Of a stretch of 64,000 nucleotides of DNA, positions 56,124 to 64,000 are shown one piece after another (the stretch's first letter is position 1; every line of letters starts with the position of its first letter). Origin of the DNA: Deinococcus radiotolerans (GTDB lineage Bacteria > Deinococcota > Deinococci > Deinococcales > Deinococcaceae). The notes beneath the pieces were generated by a model. The model did no database searches. It was not told the origin of the DNA and saw only the letters and a program-made list of their open reading frames with translations. Both the position numbers and the translations under genes were made by a program. The DNA is taken from NCBI RefSeq assembly GCF_014647435.1, contig NZ_BMPE01000001.1, forward strand, positions 1-64,000, in the 5' to 3' direction.

Positions 56124-56744
56124 GTGGATCTGAACATTCTGCTGGCCGTAGCGGCCATTCACACGGTGGTTCTCGTGATCCCCGGCCCGGACGTCCTGCT
56201 TGTCAGCCAGACCGCACTGGCCCGCACGCGCCGCTCGGCCCTGCTGGCCGGGCTGGGCGTCGTGCTGGGCATCGCGTGCTGGGCGGCGCTGGCGCTGCTC
56301 GGCATCGGGCTGCTGTTCCAGGCGTTCCCCTGGATTCACGGCGTGGTGAAGGTCGCGGGCGGCGCGTACCTGCTCTGGATGGGCCTGAACCTCTGGCGCA
56401 GCAGCACGCAGAAACCAGCGGAGGCTGCGCCCATCCAGGCGCCCCTGAGCGACCTCGCCGCGCTGCGCGCCGGGTTCCTGACGAACATCAGCAACCCCAA
56501 GGCCGCCGTGTTCTTCGGCAGCGTGTTCAGCGGCGTCCTCGGCGCGCACGCGGGCACCGGACTGAAGCTCGCCGCGTTCCTCGTGATCGTCGGCCTCAGC
56601 CTGGGCTGGTTCGCGCTGGTCGCCACCGGCATGTCCACCGCGCCCATGCAGCGCGCCTACCTCCGCGCCCGTCGCGGCGTGGACCGCGTGGCGGGCACGC
56701 TGATGCTGGGCTTCGGCGGACTGCTGCTCGCCTCCCGCGAGTGA
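56124..56744 (+). CDS. LysE/RhtB-family amino-acid exporter
   Basis: A 206-residue inner-membrane exporter with about six hydrophobic segments. The family signature is IPGPDVLLVSQTALARTRRSALLAGLG (about residues 19-45), with a mid-protein LTNISNPKAAVFFGSVF motif. RhtB/LysE proteins export amino acids such as lysine, threonine, homoserine or leucine. Its place directly after leuC (36 nt, GTG start with GGGGAGG) suggests an amino acid linked to the branched-chain pathway, which is inference. The 3' end is repeated imperfectly at 57208-57235. Confidence 0.88.
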   Translation: MDLNILLAVAAIHTVVLVIPGPDVLLVSQTALARTRRSALLAGLGVVLGIACWAALALLGIGLLFQAFPWIHGVVKVAGGAYLLWMGLNLWRSSTQKPAEAAPIQAPLSDLAALRAGFLTNISNPKAAVFFGSVFSGVLGAHAGTGLKLAAFLVIVGLSLGWFALVATGMSTAPMQRAYLRARRGVDRVAGTLMLGFGGLLLASRE

Positions 56745-56818
56745 GGCAGGTAGGGGGTGCAGATGCTCGGTCCGGCTGAGGTGATCCAGATGAGGCAGCG
56801 GCGGCGTCACCACTCATC

Positions 56819-56824
56819 TACGCT
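56819..56824 (+). promoter_or_regulatory. -10 box TACGCT, leaderless-type promoter
   Basis: It ends 8 nt before the ATG at 56833. Confidence 0.45.
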
Positions 56825-56832
56825 GGTCGGAG

Positions 56833-57162
56833 ATGCCGTACCTCCTGCTCGCACTGCTGACTGCTGGACTGACCTGGCGCATCATCTCGTCGGGGCGCCT
56901 GGCGTACTCGAAACGTCAGATCCTGATGTCGTGGATCGGGCTGCTCGGGCTGCCCATCACCATGGCGTTCTGGCAGGGCGGCATGGACCTGTCAAAAGCC
57001 GCGCACCAAACCCTCCTGAGCACGGCGATCCTACTGCCGATGCTGGTCGTTGTCGGTCTCTGCCGGGAAGTTTTTCCGCTTATACCTACCGAGCTGATGC
57101 TGTTTGCTCCGGCTCTCTGGTACGTTCTCGCAGGTCGGGAACCACGCAGCCTGACACGGTAA
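56833..57162 (+). CDS. Small integral membrane protein
   Basis: A 109-residue hydrophobic protein with three or four predicted membrane segments (MPYLLLALLTAGL; MSWIGLLGLPITMAFW; TLLSTAILLPMLVVVGL; a weaker one at LMLFAPALWYVLAG). There is no recognisable family. It has its own TACGCT box and lies between lysE and the 57247 gene. The segment holding it is flanked on the right by a copy of the lysE 3' end, so it may be a later insertion in the leucine cluster. Confidence 0.6.
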   Translation: MPYLLLALLTAGLTWRIISSGRLAYSKRQILMSWIGLLGLPITMAFWQGGMDLSKAAHQTLLSTAILLPMLVVVGLCREVFPLIPTELMLFAPALWYVLAGREPRSLTR

Positions 57163-57207
57163 CGGCGTCCGGCATTTACGGAGAGGTGAGCCGTCTCAGT
57201 CGTGACC

Positions 57208-57235
57208 GGACTGCTACTCGCGTCCCGAGAGTAAG
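57208..57235 (+). repeat. Imperfect copy of the lysE 3' end
   Basis: 24 of 28 positions match 56718-56745, including the sequence around the lysE stop codon. It may be a remnant of a duplicated exporter gene or a recombination scar. Confidence 0.55.
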
Positions 57236-57237
57236 CT
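57232..57237 (+). promoter_or_regulatory. -10 box TAAGCT
   Basis: It lies 9 nt before the ATG at 57247; it is weaker than the others because a GGGTGG stretch could also serve as a ribosome site. Confidence 0.35.
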
Positions 57238-57246
57238 GGGTGGACT

Positions 57247-58479
57247 ATGGGTGAAGCCAAACGCCGCAAACAACTGGGTCTGATGCCCACCGTTCACCCC
57301 TTCGAGGCGCAGCTGGACGCCGACGGCACCCTGACCTTCACGCAGGCCCCCGACGACGCCGCGCTGCGCGAGCGGATCGAGGAGGCGCTGCGCCTCACGC
57401 AACCGTACGGGGCGGCGTGGGATAGCCAGTACCGCACGCAACTCGTCCTGCACGGGCGGGTGGACGGCACCCTGTCCACAGCCGAGGACGTGGCGGCGCT
57501 GCCCGTCGCGCCCCACCGCCGCGTGACCGGGGAACTCACGACCGGCGGCCAGCCGCACGAGCAGGACATTCGCGTGGATGGCGGGCACGTCCGCCTGCGG
57601 AGCGTGGAGCACTCCTTCGATGGGCAGCGCTGGGAAGCGTTCCCCGCGAACGCCGATCCGAACGCCGCCGTGCGCCGCCTCCTGAACCACCCCGCCGCGC
57701 GCCTGACCGGCGAGACCGTCGCCTCCTACGCGGTCGAGCAGTACCGCGAGGGCCGCACCGACATCGACCCCGAACCCCCCGCTGAACTGCTGGAGGCCAT
57801 TGAGGGCCTGGCCCGCGAGTACCACGGTGAATCCGACGCCGACTGGCAGGACCTGCACCTCGAACTTGCCCCCGACGCCGGAGAGGCAACGCCGGTCGCC
57901 AAGCGCGTCGTGTTCGACCTGACGCAACCCGCGCCCCTCCAGACGCCCTTCAGCCGCGCGTTCGCGGTCCTCGGCAACGTGGAGGTCGTCCCGCAGGAGG
58001 GCAGCGCCGCCTACACCCTGGACGGCGAGGAGTGGGTGTCGTACGCCGACGGTCAGACCTTCGAGGGAGGCCTGCCCCCGGAACTCGCGGACATCTTCGA
58101 CCTGGACACCGTGCCCGTCACCGTCCACGCCGACGGCCGCGTGGAATGGGACGAGGACGACATCCCCGCCGAGCACGCCGAGCGCCTGCGCACCGAACTG
58201 CGCGACACGACCGGCGCAGGCACCCCCGACGACTGGGCCAAGTGGACGCGCGAGATGCTCGCCAACGTCTACGCCGAGGAACTCGTGATCCCCGACGGCG
58301 CAGAGCTGCCCATCCCGACCGCCGTGCGCCTCGACATCCCCCTGGACGCCCTGACCGACCCGGACCCCCTCGCGCAGACCTTCATGGAATCCGAGGTGAC
58401 CTTCGACGGTCAGGCGTGGCGCGACCTGTACGACGAGGAAGTGCCGGAAGAACTCCGCGCCTACTCGCACCTGAACTGA
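57247..58479 (+). CDS. Hypothetical protein with MGEAKRRK N-terminus
   Basis: A 410-residue acidic soluble protein. It starts [20 protein letters not shown], a short basic opening seen in many unrelated bacterial hypotheticals. The remainder is Asp/Glu/Pro-rich with two similar phrases, [14 protein letters not shown] and [21 protein letters not shown], hinting at an internal repeat of beta strands. There is no signal peptide, membrane segment or catalytic motif. It is placed between lysE and leuD, 22 nt before leuD, so it is probably co-transcribed with leuD-leuB. The function is unknown. Confidence 0.7.
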   Translation: MGEAKRRKQLGLMPTVHPFEAQLDADGTLTFTQAPDDAALRERIEEALRLTQPYGAAWDSQYRTQLVLHGRVDGTLSTAEDVAALPVAPHRRVTGELTTGGQPHEQDIRVDGGHVRLRSVEHSFDGQRWEAFPANADPNAAVRRLLNHPAARLTGETVASYAVEQYREGRTDIDPEPPAELLEAIEGLAREYHGESDADWQDLHLELAPDAGEATPVAKRVVFDLTQPAPLQTPFSRAFAVLGNVEVVPQEGSAAYTLDGEEWVSYADGQTFEGGLPPELADIFDLDTVPVTVHADGRVEWDEDDIPAEHAERLRTELRDTTGAGTPDDWAKWTREMLANVYAEELVIPDGAELPIPTAVRLDIPLDALTDPDPLAQTFMESEVTFDGQAWRDLYDEEVPEELRAYSHLN

Positions 58480-58501
58480 ATTTCAACCGGAGGAAGAAAT
58501 T

Positions 58502-60119
<1,618 letters not shown>

Positions 60120-60134
60120 TACACAGCCCGAGGG

Positions 60135-60170
60135 GCGGCGGGTCACTCCGGGAGGGGAGAGGCCCGCCGC
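60135..60170. terminator. Bidirectional hairpin after leuB
   Basis: 8-bp stem GCGGCGGG (60135-60142) with CCCGCCGC (60163-60170), between leuB (+) and the small gene ending at 60182 (-). Confidence 0.6.
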
Positions 60171-60181
60171 TTCCCCTGCCT

Positions 60182-60349
60182 TCAGGGCCGGTCGAGGTGC
60201 TCCAGGCGTTCGCGCAGGTCATCCACCTGCCGCTGAAGCTCGGCGCGTTTCCGCGAGCCGCGCATCAACCACATCAGCGGCAGGGCCACCAGTGCCGCAA
60301 TGAGAAGCGTCGCCACCAGCAGCACGAGGAGTTCCAGAGGGCCGATCAT
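60182..60349 (-). CDS. 55-residue single-span membrane protein
   Basis: A small ORF: MIGPLELLVLLVATLLIAAL... forms one membrane helix (about residues 4-28), then a basic charge cluster RGSRKR and an amphipathic coiled-coil-like tail (ELQRQVDDLRERLEHLDRP). The layout resembles small phage-shock- or cell-division-associated membrane peptides, but no family is assigned. The ATG has TAGGGT 5 nt upstream, a leaderless-type promoter, and the stop is next to the leuB hairpin. Protein-like composition and clear topology support coding. Confidence 0.65.
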   Translation of the reverse strand: MIGPLELLVLLVATLLIAALVALPLMWLMRGSRKRAELQRQVDDLRERLEHLDRP

Positions 60350-60428
60350 GACTCACCCTACGCGGTGGTCGCCCGGATCGTTGCCGCACTTGCTGTTCAC
60401 GCCGCCCCGCGCGGCGCATGCTGGGGGC

Positions 60429-60734
60429 ATGACCGACGCCGTGACCTTCCCAGCTCCCGCCCGCATTCCGTACCCTGGCGGGTGCGTGCTGGAACCCGCC
60501 CCGTACGCGCTGGACTGGCTGCTGAAATGGCCCGCGGACGTGACTGTGAACGGCACCCTGCACGCGGACGTGCCCGTGTTTCCGCTGCTGCGCGACCTGC
60601 TGCGTGACCCCGCCGCGCACGGCCTGACGCCCGAGCAGGCCCAGGCGGCCCGTGACCGCTTCCTTGACGTGGCGGGGCAGGCGCTGGAAGCCGAGGGTGG
60701 GCAGCGCGCGTGGCTGGAACGGGAATTCCGCTGA
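60429..60734 (+). CDS. Hypothetical protein
   Basis: A 101-residue protein from the ATG at 60429; the frame is open back to 60300, but homology-like composition starts here. It contains [20 protein letters not shown], a Leu-rich middle ([20 protein letters not shown]) and a helical end ([20 protein letters not shown]). There is no known domain. It overlaps the following regulator's GTG by 25 nt, so the two may be co-expressed. Confidence 0.5.
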   Translation: MTDAVTFPAPARIPYPGGCVLEPAPYALDWLLKWPADVTVNGTLHADVPVFPLLRDLLRDPAAHGLTPEQAQAARDRFLDVAGQALEAEGGQRAWLEREFR

Positions 60735-62182
60735 CGTCAGACGCCGCGCGTGCCGGGCTGGACGCCCTGGCCCTCCTGCCAGCGCAGCCCGGCGAGACCC
60801 GCCAGGCGCAGGTGACGCGCTCCCTGCGGGGCGCCATCGTGCGGGGCCTGCTGCCCGAAGGAACCCGCCTGCCCGGCCACCGCCGACTCGCAGAGCACCT
60901 GGGCGTCTCCCGCAACACCCTGGTGGACGCGCTGGGCCAGCTGGAGCTGGAAGGGTACGTGCAGGCGCAGGGGCGCAGCGGCACCCGCGTCAGCGTCCCC
61001 GCCCACCCGGAGCGGCCCGCCGCCCCCAGGGGAACACTGCCGCTCAGTGCCTGGGCGCAGCGGGCCCTGACCGGACAGGTCGAGGACGCCGGCGGCGAGT
61101 ACGCCGTGGACTTCCGCGTGGGGCAGCCTGTGCCGGAACTGTACCCGGAGGCCGCGTGGACGCAGGCGCTCGCCCGGCGGGCCGCGCAGGCCCTGCGTGC
61201 CGGTACCCCGGATGACCCGCTGGGCCCCCTGGAGACGCGGCGCGCCCTGGCCGCCCACCTCAACGCCGAGCGGGGCGCGCAGGTGACGCCCGACATGCTC
61301 CTCCTGACCGGTGGCACGCAGGGCGCCCTGGACGCCCTGGCCCGCGTCTTCCTGGAGCCCGGGCGGACCGCCGCCGTTGAGGACCCCACGTACCCCGGCG
61401 CGCGCGCCGCACTGGCCGCCACCGGCGCGCGCGTGCAGCCCGTCCCGGTGGACGGGCAGGGCGTGCAGCCCGCCCAGCTGCCCACCCGGGCCGCGCTGCT
61501 CTACGTCACGCCCGGATGCCAGTACCCCACGGGCGTCGCGCTGCCCGCCGCGCGCCGACAGGCCCTGATCCGCTGGGCACAGGACACCGACGCCTTCATC
61601 CTGGAAGACGACTACGCCGCTGACCTGTACCACGCGGCCCGGCCGCCCGCCGTCCTCCAGGGCGTCGCGCCGGACCGCGTGATCCTGCTGGGTTCATTCA
61701 GCAAGAGCCTCGCGCCCGTCACCCGCAGCGGTTTCCTGGCCGCTCCGCCAGACGTGGTCCGCGTTCTGGCCGCCACCCGTCCCCTCACAGACCGCGTCCC
61801 GGGCCGACTGGACGCCCTGGCGCTGGCGGACGTGCTGAGCACCGGCGCGTACAGCCGTCACCTGCGACGCGCCCGCGCCGTCCTCACCCACCGGCGCGAC
61901 GTGCTCCTGCATGAACTGTCCCTGCGGCTGCCCAGCCTGCACCCCCACCCCTCCCCGGGCGGCCTGCACGTCTACCTGCCCCTGCCCGCCTACTGGACGG
62001 AAACCGGCGCGGTCGAGCAGGCCGCCGAGCAGGGCGTGGCCGTCAGCCGCGTCAGTCCCCTGACCGACGGCCCACACCCCCCGGCGGTGCTGCTGGGCTT
62101 CGCGCACCTCACCCCCGAACAGCTGCGCGCAGGCGCCGCCCGCCTCGCCCGGGCGTGGTCCCACCACGGCGAGGCAGGCTGA
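60710..62182 (+). CDS. MocR/PdxR-type regulator (GntR winged helix fused to aminotransferase fold)
   Basis: A 490-residue protein. The N-terminal GntR HTH (about 32-95) has [20 protein letters not shown] and [20 protein letters not shown]. The class I aminotransferase-like domain includes [45 protein letters not shown] and the PLP-binding Lys in [16 protein letters not shown] (about 330). MocR proteins use PLP as effector and often control pyridoxal synthesis, GABA or transport genes; no such target adjoins it. The GTG start at 60710 is uncertain within about 10 codons. Confidence 0.88.
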   Translation: MAGTGIPLTSDAARAGLDALALLPAQPGETRQAQVTRSLRGAIVRGLLPEGTRLPGHRRLAEHLGVSRNTLVDALGQLELEGYVQAQGRSGTRVSVPAHPERPAAPRGTLPLSAWAQRALTGQVEDAGGEYAVDFRVGQPVPELYPEAAWTQALARRAAQALRAGTPDDPLGPLETRRALAAHLNAERGAQVTPDMLLLTGGTQGALDALARVFLEPGRTAAVEDPTYPGARAALAATGARVQPVPVDGQGVQPAQLPTRAALLYVTPGCQYPTGVALPAARRQALIRWAQDTDAFILEDDYAADLYHAARPPAVLQGVAPDRVILLGSFSKSLAPVTRSGFLAAPPDVVRVLAATRPLTDRVPGRLDALALADVLSTGAYSRHLRRARAVLTHRRDVLLHELSLRLPSLHPHPSPGGLHVYLPLPAYWTETGAVEQAAEQGVAVSRVSPLTDGPHPPAVLLGFAHLTPEQLRAGAARLARAWSHHGEAG

Positions 62183-62227
62183 ACTCACTCCAGCCGCCTT
62201 TCGAGCACATCCGCAGGCCGATCAGGG

Positions 62228-62233
62228 TAGACT
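62228..62233 (+). promoter_or_regulatory. -10 box TAGACT, leaderless-type promoter
   Basis: It ends 7 nt before the ATG at 62241. Confidence 0.5.
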
Positions 62234-62240
62234 CTACGCA

Positions 62241-62606
62241 ATGCGGTTGCTGCTTGCTGCCCTGGCACTGGTCCTGACGTTGATGTACTTCACGTTCGGA
62301 CTCCGATTCGGCTACGTTACCCTCACGCCCACCTACATGCTGAACGCCACCGGAGAAAGCCACTACGGCTTCATCACCTACGAAGAAGGCCAGACGGTCG
62401 GCGTGCGCGGCATGTGCGACGTCCGCAAGGGGAGCGTCACCGTCCGCCTCCTCGACCCTGGCGGCACCCAGGTGGCCGGACAGGTCTGCCCCAAGGGCAA
62501 ATGGGCCCTGAACGCCATGGGCAAGGGCCGCAACGGCACCTATGAACTGATTGTGGACTACAAGGACTTCACGGGCATTCTCGACATCGAAGAATCCCGC
62601 AAGTAA
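62241..62606 (+). CDS. Membrane-anchored or exported hypothetical protein
   Basis: A 121-residue protein with an N-terminal hydrophobic segment (LLLAALALVLTLMYFTFGL) that is either an uncleaved anchor or a signal peptide. The outer part is a small beta domain (GFITYEEGQTVGVRGMCDV, VTVRLLDPGGTQVAGQVCPK) with two Cys (about 56 and 79) able to form a disulfide. There is no recognised family. It has its own TAGACT promoter box and is followed 36 nt later by a polytopic membrane protein. Confidence 0.6.
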   Translation: MRLLLAALALVLTLMYFTFGLRFGYVTLTPTYMLNATGESHYGFITYEEGQTVGVRGMCDVRKGSVTVRLLDPGGTQVAGQVCPKGKWALNAMGKGRNGTYELIVDYKDFTGILDIEESRK

Positions 62607-62631
62607 GCGCCCAGCGCGCCAGGGGCGCAGG

Positions 62632-62637
62632 TACACT
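62632..62637 (+). promoter_or_regulatory. -10 box TACACT, leaderless-type promoter
   Basis: It ends 5 nt before the GTG at 62643. Confidence 0.5.
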
Positions 62638-62642
62638 GGGGC

Positions 62643-63680
62643 GTGACCACCCCACTCACGGCCACGGCCCACACCGCGCAGGACACGCGGAGCGCCACCA
62701 CCCGGCAGAACCTGCTGACCATCGCGCTCGCCTGGTGGCTGATCGCCGGTGTCTTCACGGACGGCTGGGCGCACAACCAGTTCGGTGAGACGCTGGAAAC
62801 CTTCTTCACGCCCTGGCACGCCGCGTTCTACAGCGGCTTCCTGGCCGTCGCCGGGTGGTGCCTGTACCTCGCGTCCCGCGGGTGGCGCGCCGGACGACGC
62901 GGCCTGAACGCCTTCCCCGACGGGTACCACCTCGCCGCGCTCGGCGTGCCGATCTTCGCGCTGGGCGGCATCGGCGACCTGACGTGGCACACCGTTCTGG
63001 GCATCGAGGTCGGCATTGAGGCCCTGCTCTCACCCACGCACCTCCTACTGTTCCTCGGAGCGATGCTGATCGCCGCGTCCCCCCTGAACGCCGCGTGGCG
63101 CAGCGCCGAACCGCGCGCCGCCCGCCCCGCCGTCCGCTGGGCCGCCACCCTGTCGGCCACCAGCCTGCTCGCCATGACAGCCTTCATGCACATGTACCTC
63201 TGGGGCCTTCTGACCGTCCCGCAGGGCCTGGGTTACGTCCAGACGCGCGGGGAACTGGGCACGATCCTCCTGACCGCCGTCATCATGGCCGCCCCACCCC
63301 TTCTCCTCCTGCGCCGCTTCACCCTGCCCTTCGGCGCGGTGGCCGTCATGTACGGCGTCACGAACCTCGGTATGACCCTTATGATCCTGCCCGGGAATGT
63401 CCGCGTGCCCCTTCTGGCCGTCGCCACCGGGCTCCTGATCGACGTGTGGCACGCCCTCCTGCGCCCCAGTCCTGCCCGGCCCTGGCACCTGCGCGCCTTC
63501 GCGTTCCTGCTGCCCCTCAGCGTCTGGGGGCCGTACCTCGGGGACGCCGTGTGGCGCGGCCAGACCAGCCTCAGCCTCGAACTCTGGCTCGGCGTGGCCG
63601 TCATGACCGCCCTGGGCGGCGTCGCGCTCAGCGCCCTGATCTTCCCCGCACCCATCCCAGTGGAGGCGGAGGAAAGCTAA
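62643..63680 (+). CDS. Polytopic membrane protein of unknown function
   Basis: A 345-residue protein with about eight to nine predicted membrane helices. Conserved-looking polar residues lie in the membrane: DGWAHNQF (about 40-47), ETFFTPWHAAFYSGF, GDLTWHTVLGIE and LLSPTHLLLFLGA. The His and Asp within helices suggest metal or haem handling, but no known family motif is complete. It is followed on the opposite strand by a DUF305 gene, a family often found with copper-handling proteins. The GTG start is fixed by the -10 box. Confidence 0.7.
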   Translation: MTTPLTATAHTAQDTRSATTRQNLLTIALAWWLIAGVFTDGWAHNQFGETLETFFTPWHAAFYSGFLAVAGWCLYLASRGWRAGRRGLNAFPDGYHLAALGVPIFALGGIGDLTWHTVLGIEVGIEALLSPTHLLLFLGAMLIAASPLNAAWRSAEPRAARPAVRWAATLSATSLLAMTAFMHMYLWGLLTVPQGLGYVQTRGELGTILLTAVIMAAPPLLLLRRFTLPFGAVAVMYGVTNLGMTLMILPGNVRVPLLAVATGLLIDVWHALLRPSPARPWHLRAFAFLLPLSVWGPYLGDAVWRGQTSLSLELWLGVAVMTALGGVALSALIFPAPIPVEAEES

Positions 63681-63700
63681 TTCAGACCGCTTGACTGTGT

Positions 63701-64000
63701 TCAGGGCTGCATGTGCATGCCGTGTGGCGCGGGCAGGGGCTGCGCGCCGCGTGCCTCCAAGAGGCTGTCCAGCGTGCGGATCTCGCCGGTCTGTGTGGCG
63801 GTCACCTGTCGGACGAGGCCAGCGACGAGCGGCTGACCGCTGCCCGTGAGGGGCTGGGCCATGAGCAGCGCGCCCTGGTGGTGGCGGCGCATCAGGCGCA
63901 GGTACTGCGTTTCGGCCTCCCGGGCGGGCAGAGTCTTCAGTGACAGGAGTTCGTCTCGCGTGGCCATGCCCATCATGCTCGCGTGCATCGCGTCTGGCGC
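63701..64000 (-). CDS. DUF305 protein, C-terminal part (cut by window edge)
   Basis: The last 99 residues of a DUF305 (ferritin-like, four-helix) protein; the start lies beyond 64000. RLMRRHHQGALLMAQPL is the DUF305 hallmark (the HxxG core of M-xxHHxGAxxMA), and MHASMMGMAT precedes it, a Met-rich stretch that suggests copper binding. The tail ends with PHGMHMQP, again Met/His-rich. These proteins are usually secreted; the signal peptide would be in the missing part. It is convergent with the polytopic membrane gene. Confidence 0.82.
   Translation of the reverse strand, partial: APDAMHASMMGMATRDELLSLKTLPAREAETQYLRLMRRHHQGALLMAQPLTGSGQPLVAGLVRQVTATQTGEIRTLDSLLEARGAQPLPAPHGMHMQP

Overview
The window is GC-rich chromosomal DNA with the gene content and signals of a Deinococcus species. 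It carries mglBA, a leaderless-mRNA promoter style (a TAnnnT box 5-10 nt before the start codon at about 18 genes), an opcA/zwf/gnd cluster, a futalosine-pathway menaquinone gene, leuC...leuD-leuB and several Deinococcus-like lipoproteins. Species identity is an inference; there is no rRNA here.

Layout. (1) 1-7.5 kb, core chromosome: the N-terminal part of ftsH, a DUF4384 lipoprotein, a frameshifted gene, MazG/YfiT-like/NUDIX genes in one run, a phosphodiester glycosidase, mglB-mglA and a TrmB-type regulator. (2) 7.57-7.75 kb: tRNA-Ala(GGC) and tRNA-Met(CAU). (3) 7.68-33.30 kb: an integrative genomic island of about 25.5 kb, bounded by 74-bp direct repeats of the tRNA-Met gene (7683-7756 and 33224-33297). 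A tyrosine recombinase lies next to the intact tRNA. The island holds a kinase-like gene coupled to the integrase, several broken genes, an HTH/nuclease-like protein plus a RepA-like ATPase, a type I restriction-modification operon with a GmrSD-like (DUF262/DUF1524) gene between hsdS and hsdR, and an AT-rich SIR2 gene. A leftward unit follows: a secreted duplicated-domain protein, a NERD membrane protein, and a helicase/Vsr-like nuclease interrupted by one in-frame TAG. It is best read as a mobile defence island.

(4) 33.4-41.5 kb: a DUF6916 gene faces a seven-gene leftward operon. In order the operon encodes a 57-residue peptide with a lasso-leader-like motif, two related lipoproteins (one a 1463-residue beta-helix protein), three tandem phage-tail-collar proteins and a GNAT acetyltransferase. 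No other phage genes are present, so this looks like a surface or secreted system rather than a prophage. (5) 41.8-54.5 kb, core: a NIF3-like gene and tmk, glutaminyl cyclotransferase, queG, gnd-zwf-opcA (oxidative pentose phosphate pathway), divergent mqnC, small hypotheticals and a large Ig-like lipoprotein.

(6) 54.6-60.1 kb, leucine biosynthesis: a 21-residue leader peptide with Val-Leu-Leu-Leu (three consecutive CTT codons) and mutually exclusive 1:2, 2:3 and 3:4 pairings ahead of leuC, which predicts transcription attenuation. leuD and leuB follow after a LysE exporter and two hypotheticals. (7) 60.2-64 kb: small membrane proteins, a MocR/PdxR-type regulator, a multi-pass membrane protein and a partial DUF305 protein.

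Certainty varies. Household gene names rest on strong motifs. Island boundaries rest on exact repeats. Roles for the SIR2, NERD, collar-protein and small hypothetical genes are inferences from family and context.
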